Below are positions 1 to 6,484 of a stretch of 14,837 bases of DNA, one piece after another (the first letter of the stretch is position 1; each line of letters opens with the position of its first letter). This DNA comes from an archaeon (GTDB lineage: Archaea > Thermoproteota > Nitrososphaeria > Nitrososphaerales > CADDZS01). Under the pieces are notes generated by a model, which saw only the letters and a program-made list of their open reading frames with translations, was not told the DNA's origin and searched no databases. The stretch is taken from the NCBI GenBank assembly GCA_021792315.1, contig JAJYUX010000037.1, positions 1-14,837 of the forward strand, in the 5' to 3' direction. A program made the translations under genes and the position numbers.

Positions 1-971
1 TAGATTGATCTATGACACTCGTCGGTTACAATGAAATCGAATGTCTCAATAGGAATCTTGGGATTGTAGGAAACCTGTTTCGGCGTCATGTCTTGGGCGA
101 TGCCCGGTTCAAAGAATGATCTTTCCTCATTCTCAGCATCGAATTCTTCCTCGCCTGAAAGCATGGAATACAGGCGTTGAATGGTCGTGATGCAGACTCT
201 GCTCACTGTGTCTATCCTGTTTGATGTCATGTGCTGGACGTTGTAAATGTCGGTGAACTTTCGGCCGTCTTGAGGAACTTCAAACTGCTTGAACTCTCGA
301 AGCGTCTGAGTGCCAAGCGTTCTTCTGTCAACAAGGAATAGAACTCGCCTCGCATTCGCATACTTGATCAATCTGTAAGTGAAGTTGACCGCAGTGAACG
401 TCTTGCCGCTTCCTGATGCCATTTGGATCAGAGCTTTGGGCCGAGCTTCGCCGAATGATGTTTCGAGATTCTTTATTGCCTGAATCTGACAATTTCGTAG
501 TCCATCTTCAAAAAGCGTAGGAAGCTTTCTCAGCCTAGATCTGACCGTATCGCCTTGAGCTAGCCAGTCAGCAAGAGTTGCAGGCGTGTGAAATGCAAAG
601 ACTGCTCTTGAGCGAGAGTCAGGATCTCGCAGATCACGAAAGTTCGTCTCAACTCCTGTACTTTCATAAGAAAACGGAAGCGGTTCATGCAAATGAGGAA
701 TATGGTCGGGAATCCCCTTGACATAATCCGTTGATTGCTCCGCTACGCCACCAAGCGGAGTGCCTTCAGCTTTGGCCTCTATGACTCCGACCGCTTTTCT
801 ATCCACAAACAGAAGATAGTCGGTGGGGCCAACTTTAGTTGGAACTTCGCGTAGAGCCACTCCAGGCCCTGCACTCAGATCGAGCTGCTTGTAGTTCTGA
901 ATCTTCCAGCCGCAAGACTCTAGCAGCTTGTCAATGTTCTTCCTAGCTTGTTCTTCTGGTCCTGATGGCAT
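1..971 (-). CDS. hsdR: Type I restriction endonuclease HsdR subunit, N-terminal part (runs off the left edge)
   Basis: Motor and nuclease subunit of a type I restriction system, or a stand-alone HsdR-like helicase. Starting at the ATG at 971, 323 codons are open to the window edge without a stop. The N-terminal nuclease domain shows D51 in PTDYLLFVD and E65-A-K67 in GVIEAKAEG, the PD-(D/E)XK core of HsdR_N. A superfamily 2 helicase follows, with Walker A ASGSGKT (residues 185-191) and the Walker B-type box DECH (317-320). The start is well fixed: AGGAGG lies 7 bases before the ATG, the best Shine-Dalgarno site in the window. Usual HsdR proteins are about 800-1100 residues, so the second RecA domain and C-terminus lie outside. 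The hsdM and hsdS partners are not in view, so type I membership rests on this subunit alone. Confidence 0.88.
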   Translation of the reverse strand, partial: MPSGPEEQARKNIDKLLESCGWKIQNYKQLDLSAGPGVALREVPTKVGPTDYLLFVDRKAVGVIEAKAEGTPLGGVAEQSTDYVKGIPDHIPHLHEPLPFSYESTGVETNFRDLRDPDSRSRAVFAFHTPATLADWLAQGDTVRSRLRKLPTLFEDGLRNCQIQAIKNLETSFGEARPKALIQMASGSGKTFTAVNFTYRLIKYANARRVLFLVDRRTLGTQTLREFKQFEVPQDGRKFTDIYNVQHMTSNRIDTVSRVCITTIQRLYSMLSGEEEFDAENEERSFFEPGIAQDMTPKQVSYNPKIPIETFDFIVTDECHRSI

Positions 972-1024
972 GAAACGTCCTCCTGTACGACTAAATGTTG
1001 AAACAAGACGGCCACTCGCAGTGT

Positions 1025-1048
1025 GTAAAGCTTTACGATTCCAGAATC
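1025..1048. repeat. Two abutting 12-bp palindromes upstream of hsdR
   Basis: GTAAAGCTTTAC (1025-1036) is a perfect palindrome. It is followed with no gap by GATTCCAGAATC (1037-1048), an inverted repeat with 5-bp arms and a 2-bp centre. The pair lies 54-77 bases upstream of the hsdR start, where an operator or activator site would sit. No regulator gene is visible nearby, and a regulatory role is inference only. Confidence 0.4.
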
Positions 1049-1295
1049 TGTACACGTTCATTATGTGAAGACGAGAGGACATAGCTTGCCAAATCTTGTC
1101 TTTGATTCTTTAGGACAATGGGGTATGAATCTAGTGTTCATATGAAGTAAGGTAGCACATCGCATAATGCTTCTTGAAGACTCCATTTGCAGGGCCAGCT
1201 AGGTTTTTTGTAGGCAGGCCAAACGGTGAATATCTATGCTTAACTGATTGTGTAGTTAGTTGGTGCAGTCAGTCCTCTCATTGAACAGCAGTAAC
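1049..1295. other. Intergenic stretch with no supportable gene
   Basis: With 972-1024 this is the bulk of the gap between hsdR and the VRR-NUC-like gene. No tRNA, repeat array or complete gene was recognised. A minus-strand frame of about 42 codons ending at 1131 (containing the string FGLPTKNLAGPANGVFKK) reads like protein, but it has no start codon and no family I can name. It may be a gene remnant or chance. Confidence 0.3.
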
Positions 1296-1379
1296 CTACT
1301 TGTTCACTTGATTCAGTAATTTCAAAAATTGCTCTGTTGCTTCTTCCTGAAACCATTTCTTCCACCAATACCCAATCAT
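1296..1379 (-). CDS. 27-codon ORF overlapping the end of the VRR-NUC-like gene (coupled mini-ORF or frameshifted tail)
   Basis: The ATG at 1379-1377 overlaps the TGA stop of the upstream gene (1378-1376) in an ATGA arrangement. The product starts MIGYWWKKWF and ends LLNQVNK: an aromatic, basic first half and then an amphipathic helix-like stretch. Two readings are possible: a translationally coupled mini-protein, or the original C-terminus of the nuclease split off by a frameshift, since the composition continues smoothly from its last residues. It is too short to assign to a family. Confidence 0.35.
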   Translation of the reverse strand: MIGYWWKKWFQEEATEQFLKLLNQVNK

Positions 1380-1939
1380 CTCAGTTCATCCTCAAATTTC
1401 CATTCAGCTATCAGGAAGTTATCTTTCGTTAAACCGAGTCTTATGGCGGAAGATAACCATTTGATTTGAGTATCACGAATTCTATCTCTTCCTCTGTGCT
1501 TCGATTCAATGAAGAGAACTTTCTCCGTAGACCAAGCAAGAACGTCCCAGCAGCCATCGTAAGAATCACCATTTGCAACCGAGATGTTTGCCAAAAGATG
1601 TTCGATCTTTGGGTCGTTCAAGGGTTTGACTATCTGTTGCTTTAGGTGAGCGTCCAACCAACTAGTGAAATAATATGGGACTCGTCCGTGCGTTCCATAG
1701 GTTTCAACCCATCTTGCCGACCAACCACCCTTAGTTGCCTCTTCTAGAATTGCAAGCTCTGCGAACATGGGCTTGCCGTTATAGTCGATGATTGGTTTCC
1801 CACCAAAGGTGTATTGAGGAGCGGCTCCTCTCCACTTCTTGAAAGTGATATTCACCGAAGCAATCTCAAAGCTGTTGCCATTTACAAGAAGGCTTTCTTC
1901 ATGATCAGGTTCGAGACCAACAGGATAGGCTTGTCGCAA
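1376..1939 (-). CDS. VRR-NUC-like PD-(D/E)XK nuclease domain protein
   Basis: A 187-residue protein whose C-terminal third carries the nuclease signature: W131-D132-V-L-A-W, then V-L-F-I-E145-S-K147, then D156-T-Q158-I-K-W161-L. The order D...ExK...QxxWL is that of VRR-NUC modules (virus-type replication-repair nucleases), in which D, E and K bind metal and Q sits on the following helix. The N-terminal 120 residues were not recognised. The start is TTG at 1939; a TAG lies two codons upstream in frame, so no longer version exists unless the gene is frameshifted. A TATA-like TTATCAAT around 1981 fits transcription just upstream of this TTG. The neighbouring hsdR suggests a defence or mobile setting. 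The nuclease call rests on the motif only. Confidence 0.6.
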   Translation of the reverse strand: MRQAYPVGLEPDHEESLLVNGNSFEIASVNITFKKWRGAAPQYTFGGKPIIDYNGKPMFAELAILEEATKGGWSARWVETYGTHGRVPYYFTSWLDAHLKQQIVKPLNDPKIEHLLANISVANGDSYDGCWDVLAWSTEKVLFIESKHRGRDRIRDTQIKWLSSAIRLGLTKDNFLIAEWKFEDELR

Positions 1940-2044
1940 GGCGTGCTACACGATCCTTGTTCACGACTCCTATTGATAAGTAGATTACGAGAGTGGCTAC
2001 TGTTCAATCAAGCGATTTTCGCTGTTCTCGGCATTTGTTCAATT

Positions 2045-2063
2045 TCAATTCCTTTGGAATTGA
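2045..2063. repeat. Hairpin between the VRR-NUC-like gene and the surface cluster
   Basis: TCAATTCC-TTT-GGAATTGA: perfect 8-bp arms around a 3-base loop. It lies about 40 bases past the stop of the minus-strand gene ending at 2101, so it could mark the 3' end of that transcript. No strong U-run follows. Confidence 0.4.
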
Positions 2064-2100
2064 GAAAGCACCAGTAATTTTCAAGCGAGAAGATCTGTCA

Positions 2101-2607
2101 TTACACGATTTCTTTCGCCATGCATAGTTTTACCGTGCCGAAAGGCAATGAAGTTGAGTTATGGGCGTTTCCTGTAAGCAAATTCAAGACCAACACAGAA
2201 TTTGAATTATCGAGCTTTTGAGCTTCGACACAGGCTGTTATCCCAGAACCGACTGCACTAACTGTAATTGATTCATTTGTAGGACCGTGACCGAAGAAAC
2301 TGCCGGATTCAATTGGCGATCCAGAAGTTCCACTTCCCAGATAACCCTGGTAGGATAAGCCCCAAGGGCCGTTGTAGTCAACGGAAACATTCCAAGTCTG
2401 GCTGAGAAAGGTAGGACAGACCAGGGCTTCTGGATACGTGCTGTAGGAACATGAAATTGATGTAGATGTAGTGATGGCTGAGCTTAGGAAAACGGTCGTT
2501 GTGGTTGTCGATTGTAAGGCAGTATTGCTCGTTGCAACTGTGTATCCGCCTACACTGCCAGCCAAGATTCCTATTATTATCAGAATCGCAGAAAGAATGT
2601 TCTTCAT
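2101..2607 (-). CDS. Secreted or membrane-anchored Thr-rich protein
   Basis: 168 residues. The N-terminus MKNILSAILIIIGILAGSVG is a typical signal or anchor helix (about residues 4-26). A Ser/Thr-rich linker follows (about 28-52), with cysteines at roughly 53 and 64 bracketing its end. A compact exterior domain then shows NVSVDYNGPWGLSYQGY and, later, ITACVEAQKLDNS, giving the pattern of a small beta-sandwich with V-x-Y-x-G-x-W near its start and an A-Q-K-x-D strand. Two further cysteines lie in this domain. There are several N-x-S/T sequons. The ATG is preceded by no Shine-Dalgarno site, consistent with a short leader. The gene has its own promoter of the shared cluster type (2631-2676). Function unknown; archaeal cell-surface protein is the safest call. 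Confidence 0.7.
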   Translation of the reverse strand: MKNILSAILIIIGILAGSVGGYTVATSNTALQSTTTTTVFLSSAITTSTSISCSYSTYPEALVCPTFLSQTWNVSVDYNGPWGLSYQGYLGSGTSGSPIESGSFFGHGPTNESITVSAVGSGITACVEAQKLDNSNSVLVLNLLTGNAHNSTSLPFGTVKLCMAKEIV

Positions 2608-2630
2608 TGCCTGAATTGGAAATCAAAGGG

Positions 2631-2676
2631 ATTATTAGTTCTACACATTAGGACAGAAATTCTCATGAAGAGAACA
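2631..2676 (-). promoter_or_regulatory. Cluster operator and promoter for the 2101-2607 gene (degenerate copy)
   Basis: Read on the minus strand: TGTTCT-N7-AGAATT (2676-2658), 11 bases, GTGTAGA (2646-2640), then a TATA-like AATAATC. The architecture and spacing equal those of the better copies at 5583-5637 and 7573-7609. The second half-site matches 4 of 6 positions and the GAGTAGT element 5 of 7. The start codon lies 39 bases past the start of the GAGTAGT-like element. Confidence 0.6.
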
Positions 2677-2790
2677 AACGTGCTTGTGTCACTCAAACAC
2701 GACATGAACAAAGGGTAAATCGCTCGCATTCTTATTCTGTCAACTTCTTTGCACGGGAAATAGCGTGAAGGTCCGTGTTCACTAGTGCAC

Positions 2791-3050
2791 TTAGCGGAAT
2801 GTCAAGTTACAGGAAGTGTACCACGTTCCCCCAGAATAGGTAAATCCCAAGTCAAGAATCCAGCACGAAGGCGATACAAGCTCGTGAACAGTGACATAAT
2901 TAGGAAAAACGGTCGGCACTTCTTCGTTAACCGGAACAATCGGAGTGAAAAGGAAGATTACAATGGCAACCACGACTACAGAGACAGCGATTTTGGTTTT
3001 GTGGCTCAGTAGTCTAGCACTCTTGGTTCTTCTTGATCTTCTGTTTCCAT
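2791..3050 (-). pseudogene. Small single-helix membrane protein with a broken or unusual start
   Basis: A minus-strand frame open from 3060 to the stop at 2791 encodes a basic stretch (RRSRRTKSAR), then K-T-K-I-A-V-S and a strong hydrophobic helix (VVVVAIVIFLF), then about 45 exterior residues with two cysteines and a G-F-T-Y-S-G-G-T-W-Y motif. This matches the layout of the neighbouring surface proteins. The frame has no ATG, GTG or TTG before the helix; the first GTG (2973) falls inside it. An ATG at 3050 is ideally placed behind a cluster-type promoter (3070-3115) but is in another frame and stops after 14 codons. A small indel near 3030 would restore the gene. A recent pseudogene, a sequencing error or a non-standard start are all possible. 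Confidence 0.4.
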
Positions 3051-3069
3051 AATCCGTGAGTTATGATTT

Positions 3070-3115
3070 CCTACTGACAATACTCTGACGCTGAACTGTT
3101 CACGGATTTCGAACT
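3070..3115 (-). promoter_or_regulatory. Cluster operator and promoter for the small 2791-3050 gene (degenerate copy)
   Basis: Minus strand: AGTTCG-N7-TGAACA (3115-3097), exactly 11 bases, then GAGTATT (3085-3079; 6 of 7 to GAGTAGT) and AGTAGGAAA. The inner GTTC/GAAC cores are both intact. It overlaps the 3' end of the 3100-3312 gene, so the downstream gene has its own promoter rather than only read-through. Confidence 0.55.
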
Positions 3116-3312
3116 GAATAAAACACAACTCCTAAACCAGAAACTGCGATGATCAAGCTAATGAGCAAAGGAACATAATATGATAGAGGTGGCCCACAAG
3201 CGAACGACATTTTGGGAAAGCACTGATAGACGCTGGTGAGCAAATATACAATTGCAATCATAATTCCTAAGACAGTCAGAGTGATCCCAACGGAGAAACC
3301 TTGTCTACGCAA
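3100..3312 (-). CDS. Small two-helix membrane protein (minus arm)
   Basis: 70 residues: MRRQG start, hydrophobic helix about 8-27, a short outer loop with two cysteines (YQCF...FACGPP), second helix about 45-64, and the end YSVRNP. The TTG start at 3312 lies 6 bases after the stop of the upstream gene, with AGGGA about 10 bases before it, so it is the last gene of a three-gene unit (4782 to 3100). Its plan (M-basic-basic-x-G, helix, Tyr plus Cys loop, helix, R-S/N-P end) is matched by the 8486-8767 protein at the end of the other arm. Unknown function; a partner or anchor for the secreted proteins is plausible. Confidence 0.65.
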   Translation of the reverse strand: MRRQGFSVGITLTVLGIMIAIVYLLTSVYQCFPKMSFACGPPLSYYVPLLISLIIAVSGLGVVFYSVRNP

Positions 3313-3318
3313 GAACTA

Positions 3319-3990
3319 CTATCCCTGGTTTCCAGAACATGGCGGGTTATTGTCCACTTGGACTCGGACGTTTGTTGCATTTACGTACGAAGAATAGATG
3401 ATGAAAGGCAATCCGTCGCTAACGTAGCCAACAATGAAATAATTCTGGACAAGAACATTTGATGTTGTGTTTGCAACCGCATAATTTGATGGATCGTATT
3501 CGCTGCTCCCTATGTACACAGTAACCGGATAGGGGATGTTCGTCATGTTGTAAATCGAATACACAGGCCACTGGATTACAGTGCCGAATGTTCGCATTAT
3601 TCCGCAGTTGTAATGCGGCTGGACATACATAGTGTTACTCGTTATAGTAATGCTCGTAGTGTGATTGAACGACCAAAGCATTATCCCAGTTGCTGTTTCG
3701 TTAGACCAAGACTCGATATATGAAGTATCGAAGACCCGGTAAGCAGACTGCGACTGGACTATATTATTCAAGAGAATGAATTTCGTCAGGTTATCGAAGT
3801 TGCTATTATACTCTTGACTATTCTGGGCCGTTTGAGAGCTTGAAAAAGTGGTCGAAGTCAATAGCGATGTCGTCGGCTGTCCCTTATCAGAAGCGGTGCC
3901 TGTTTTGAGTTGCATGTATGCGACTGTAGTAATGGAAGCAACAGTGACCATCAGTGCGATAACAAGGATAGCTGTAACAGGTCGGTTCAT
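3319..3990 (-). CDS. Secreted or membrane-anchored surface protein
   Basis: 223 residues: N-terminal anchor MNRPVTAILVIALMVTVASI, a Thr/Ser-rich spacer (about 31-58), then an exterior domain of about 160 residues rich in Asn, Tyr, Thr and Ser with many N-x-S/T sequons and only two cysteines (in HYNCGIM and NPPCSG), likely bonded to each other. It begins 15 bases after the stop of the 4006-4782 gene and is followed after 6 bases by the 3100-3312 gene, so the three form an operon. It lacks the D-x-W-G ending of the paralogous family. No known family was recognised; extracellular location is inferred from composition and the anchor. Confidence 0.7.
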   Translation of the reverse strand: MNRPVTAILVIALMVTVASITTVAYMQLKTGTASDKGQPTTSLLTSTTFSSSQTAQNSQEYNSNFDNLTKFILLNNIVQSQSAYRVFDTSYIESWSNETATGIMLWSFNHTTSITITSNTMYVQPHYNCGIMRTFGTVIQWPVYSIYNMTNIPYPVTVYIGSSEYDPSNYAVANTTSNVLVQNYFIVGYVSDGLPFIIYSSYVNATNVRVQVDNNPPCSGNQG

Positions 3991-4005
3991 TCTAGGACAT
4001 CTCTT

Positions 4006-4782
4006 CTACGTCACCGCGAATTGCAGGAGCTCGACCTGTCCCCATGCATCGGAGACAACAAGCGTGTACTCTCCAGGCGAGAAAGGAGCTTGTGCAATCG
4101 GCCCGACCTCTGGATATTGAAAGCCTATTCCACAGCCTCCATGTCCGGGGAGACATCCGCCAACTGGCGTGAACAGATCTTGAGCCTCAGAGCTGTTTAG
4201 TGGATAGCCCCAGTAGCCTTTCACTGTAAAGTTTGATACCAAACGGGTTGTCTCGTGATAGTTATAGCACCCAACCGTGCAAAAACTGCCAGAGAGATTA
4301 GCCACATCGCTATTCGGCTGAAACGCAATAGAACTCATACTGCCTCCCTCCATGCAGACGACCGAGGGTGTGGAGGTATTTCTTGCCAATTGTTCCATCT
4401 CTCCAAGCGAATAGTTACCCTTCACTATTACGAACTCGACGGGCTCTGGAAACATGCATGGTCCCCACATTGAGATTGGGAAGGCACTGACTTTGAAACC
4501 ATACTGCAAGAATGGCCCTGTGGAAGGGATTGAGATATTGTACGTGGTTGATTGGGCGTTGAATAACGAGACAGTGATATTGAGGCTCTGTCCAGCATGC
4601 AAATCTGTGCTGTTGATGATTACTCTGAGTTCGAGTATAGAACCTGTGCTGACCGTGGTTATCTGAGATGGATTTGATAAAGCACTAGGAGATGCGAGAC
4701 CCACGTAAACTCCGAATATCGACGCCACTAGCAAGACAGGAACGAACCCGATTGCGGCCTTCTTGCTTGTTACAACTGCCAT
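4006..4782 (-). CDS. Surface protein of the D-x-WG paralogue family (copy 1)
   Basis: 258 residues. An N-terminal anchor (about 8-31, AIGFVPVLLVASIFGVYVGL) follows a basic start. The exterior domain opens with S-I-L-E-L-R-V and G-Q-S-L-N-I-T-V (beta-sandwich strands), then N-I-S-I, W-G-P-C, G-N-Y-S-L and F-Q-P-N-S-D-V-A, and ends P-G-E-Y-T-L-V-V-S-D-A-W-G-Q-V. These blocks recur in the same order in the products of 4897-5538 and 6485-7546. This copy carries an extra cysteine-rich insert (GSFCTVGCYN; GGCLPGHGGCG). It is first in a minus-strand unit with 3319-3990 and 3100-3312. The upstream region holds only a weak version of the shared promoter, so it may also be reached by read-through from 4897-5538. 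Function unknown. Confidence 0.75.
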   Translation of the reverse strand: MAVVTSKKAAIGFVPVLLVASIFGVYVGLASPSALSNPSQITTVSTGSILELRVIINSTDLHAGQSLNITVSLFNAQSTTYNISIPSTGPFLQYGFKVSAFPISMWGPCMFPEPVEFVIVKGNYSLGEMEQLARNTSTPSVVCMEGGSMSSIAFQPNSDVANLSGSFCTVGCYNYHETTRLVSNFTVKGYWGYPLNSSEAQDLFTPVGGCLPGHGGCGIGFQYPEVGPIAQAPFSPGEYTLVVSDAWGQVELLQFAVT

Positions 4783-4819
4783 AGATTTGTCACTAGTACT
4801 CCTAGCAAAATGATCCTGC

Positions 4820-4863
4820 GTTTAACGCTACAGATGTGAAATCTCGTTCTGGATACAAAACGA
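4820..4863 (-). promoter_or_regulatory. Weak, possible copy of the cluster operator upstream of the 4006-4782 gene
   Basis: Minus strand: TCGTTT-N7-AGAACG (4863-4845), 11 bases, CTGTAGC (4833-4827), then a TATA-like GTTAAACG. Only the second half-site and the GTAG core are preserved; spacing is correct. It was found by looking where the pattern should be, so the evidence is weak. Confidence 0.3.
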
Positions 4864-4884
4864 TAGATTGTGACGTTAGACTTC

Positions 4885-4907
4885 GGGTTTGCATGTTCAT
4901 GCAACCC
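4885..4907 (-). terminator. Stem-loop across the stop codon of the 4897-5538 gene
   Basis: GGGTTTGCATG-TT-CATGCAACCC: a 10-bp stem with one bulged T and a 2-base loop, the strongest hairpin seen in the cluster. It covers the TGA at 4897-4899 and could end or stabilise the minus-strand transcript. There is no U-run behind it, so intrinsic termination is uncertain. Confidence 0.4.
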
Positions 4908-5538
4908 TGAAATGTACGAAGACCAAGCTTCCCCATGTATCGCCGACCACAAGAGTGTACACCCTTGAACTGAAATTCACGAAGGCATTCTGAGAAGAGC
5001 TGTAGTATCCCGTATACTGAGAGAATCCACCACTGTCATTGGGATACTGTGTCGAAGCATAGGTGAAAATATTGCTCGAAGGCTGGAAGACCACGTATGG
5101 AAGATTCCAAGCTGGACAAAGAGGTTCGCCAGGGCCGCTCGATGGAAGCGGAGTGGCTGAAGCGATGTTCGCAAGTGAATAATTTCCAGAATAGAAGGCA
5201 CTGTTTGCTAAACCAATTGGACCGCATGGTCCGATGAGTGCTGGAAGAGCCCAATCACGCGGTATCGTTACGTTATTTGATTTGGGAAGAGTATTGATGA
5301 AGTTCACACTCACATTGAGATGCATTCCGCTAACCAAGACGGCGGGGGCAACAGTTACCACAAGCTCTATGCCATTCGAAGCAGTTATTGATGACACAAC
5401 CTGACCTTTTCCGACAAGTCCATCTTCTGGGAGGTGAGAGGTTGCAAGAGCCGCTGATACCGCTGCAAATACAATTCCGGTCGTCAAAAGTATCGCTACC
5501 AAGGCAGATATTGCACGGTCGCTTCTTCTGATGGTCAA
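4897..5538 (-). CDS. Surface protein of the D-x-WG paralogue family (copy 2)
   Basis: 213 residues. TTG start at 5538; the N-terminus MTIRRSDRAISALVAILLTT has the Arg-Ala-Ile-Ser motif followed by a hydrophobic helix seen in several cluster proteins. The exterior domain has N-G-I-E-L-V-V-T-V, H-L-N-V-S-V, N-V-T-I, G-P-C-G, G-N-Y-S-L, V-F-Q-P-S-S-N-I-F-T and the ending Y-T-L-V-V-G-D-T-W-G-S-L-V-F-V-H, aligned block for block with the 4006-4782 and 6485-7546 products. It is the shortest copy, essentially anchor plus domain, so it may represent the minimal unit. It is transcribed leftward from the central bidirectional promoter, 51 bases from the GAGTAGT element. Function unknown. Confidence 0.75.
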   Translation of the reverse strand: MTIRRSDRAISALVAILLTTGIVFAAVSAALATSHLPEDGLVGKGQVVSSITASNGIELVVTVAPAVLVSGMHLNVSVNFINTLPKSNNVTIPRDWALPALIGPCGPIGLANSAFYSGNYSLANIASATPLPSSGPGEPLCPAWNLPYVVFQPSSNIFTYASTQYPNDSGGFSQYTGYYSSSQNAFVNFSSRVYTLVVGDTWGSLVFVHFRVA

Positions 5539-5572
5539 GATGCCGAACAGACAGAACTAACAACTGCTAATT

Positions 5573-5648
5573 CCTATTTCAAACTACTCCGCGACATTGT
5601 TGTTCTGATCTTTAGAACAGGCTCAAGTTTGAGTAGTTTCATATAATT
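5573..5648. promoter_or_regulatory. Central bidirectional promoter with a shared palindromic operator
   Basis: The palindrome TGTTCT-gatcttt-AGAACA spans 5601-5619. On each side, after exactly 11 bases, comes GAGTAGT: plus strand 5631-5637, minus strand 5589-5583. Each is followed by a TATA-like stretch (ATATAATT at 5641-5648; AAATAGG at 5579-5573 on the minus strand). The plus-strand start (5681) and minus-strand start (5538) lie 50 and 51 bases from their GAGTAGT elements. One bound dimer could therefore control both arms. Activator or repressor cannot be decided; a site upstream of TATA favours an activator. Confidence 0.75.
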
Positions 5649-5680
5649 CAGAATTGCTATACGCACCGAGCCAGACGCTT

Positions 5681-5944
5681 TTGAGAAGCAAGAGTGCACT
5701 CTCTCTAGGTGTCGTAGTACTCGTTGTGCTCCTAGTCACTTTCTTAATTGCGATAGCAAGTTTTGGATTGTATCTTCAACGGACACTTTACCCTACCATC
5801 AATACTACCTATGCACCAAACACTGTAAGTCCTGGCCCACCCAATCCGTCGTTCATACCATCGATACAATGCACGAATACAACTACGCCTCAACGCCCTC
5901 CTAGTACCACCACATTCACCTGCTTTGCATCATCTGCATCATGA
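5681..5944 (+). CDS. Short anchored protein with a Cys-bracketed Thr-rich tail
   Basis: 87 residues from the TTG at 5681 (MRSKSALSLG...). This start was chosen over the TTG at 5654 because 5654 lies only a few bases past the TATA box, whereas 5681 matches the promoter-to-start distance of the other genes. Structure: basic start, S-A-L-S-L-G motif, hydrophobic helix (about 6-32), Pro/Thr-rich exterior, and a tail where Q-C-T-N-T-T-T ... F-T-C-F brackets a Pro/Thr stretch with two cysteines. The N-terminus resembles archaeal type IV pilin-like starts. First gene of the plus arm; its stop lies 16 bases before the preferred start of the next gene. Confidence 0.6.
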   Translation: MRSKSALSLGVVVLVVLLVTFLIAIASFGLYLQRTLYPTINTTYAPNTVSPGPPNPSFIPSIQCTNTTTPQRPPSTTTFTCFASSAS

Positions 5945-5960
5945 AAGAGGTTTGTTTCAT

Positions 5961-6476
5961 TTGCTACGGCGTGAAAAAGCAATTTCTCTGGGACTTGCTG
6001 CTCTTGTTGTTATAGTATTGATTCTGATTGTTGGTTTCGGTGCTTTTCTTGCGAATGACCTCTACTCGACAAAAGTAACCACTTCAACTCAGACCGTTAC
6101 ATTGCCGGGGACTCCGGAAACACAGACGGTCACTGAGACAGCGAACCCTACTTCGGAAGGTTCTCTCGTGACTATGACCGAACATGTCAACACGTTTGTA
6201 GTCTACATCATCACCCACGTTATTATTACGAATTCATCTACAACCTACACTTGCTGGATCAATCCTACTCTAACTCTGACTAGGAGCACAACAGCATCTT
6301 TTGCACCTGCGAATAACATCACTGGAACATTCAGTGCCACTGTCGTCACGATATCATCCAACACAACAACCACGAGCACTTTGACAGTGTCGCAACCTTA
6401 CCCTCTTACTACGAGCATAACCACTCAGAACGGCTCAACGCAAACCGTGACCGTGTGTTCGGCAGAGACTGGTTGA
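5961..6476 (+). CDS. Pilin-like anchored Thr-rich surface protein
   Basis: 171 residues from the TTG at 5961 (MLRREKAISLG...). AAGAGG lies about 10 bases before this TTG; an earlier TTG (5925) would overlap the previous gene and add a His-rich stretch unlike the family. The motif R-E-K-A-I-S-L-G precedes a hydrophobic helix ending G-F-G-A-F-L, nearly identical to the start of the 7649-8431 protein. The exterior is strongly Thr/Ser-rich (T-V-T-E-T repeats), with a cysteine in T-Y-T-C-W and another near the C-terminus (V-T-V-C-S) bracketing the Thr-rich end. No compact domain was recognised. It could be a glycosylated stalk or minor pilin; this is inferred from composition. Confidence 0.65.
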   Translation: MLRREKAISLGLAALVVIVLILIVGFGAFLANDLYSTKVTTSTQTVTLPGTPETQTVTETANPTSEGSLVTMTEHVNTFVVYIITHVIITNSSTTYTCWINPTLTLTRSTTASFAPANNITGTFSATVVTISSNTTTTSTLTVSQPYPLTTSITTQNGSTQTVTVCSAETG

Positions 6477-6484
6477 GTAACACA

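Noticed and set aside
1131..1259. Minus-strand frame reading FGLPTKNLAGPANGVFKK
   Set aside because: Protein-like, but no start, about 42 codons, and no family could be named; possibly a remnant, not enough for a gene call.
2785..3012. Plus-strand ORF of 75 codons
   Set aside because: It is antisense to the more convincing minus-strand membrane-protein frame with a cluster-type promoter.
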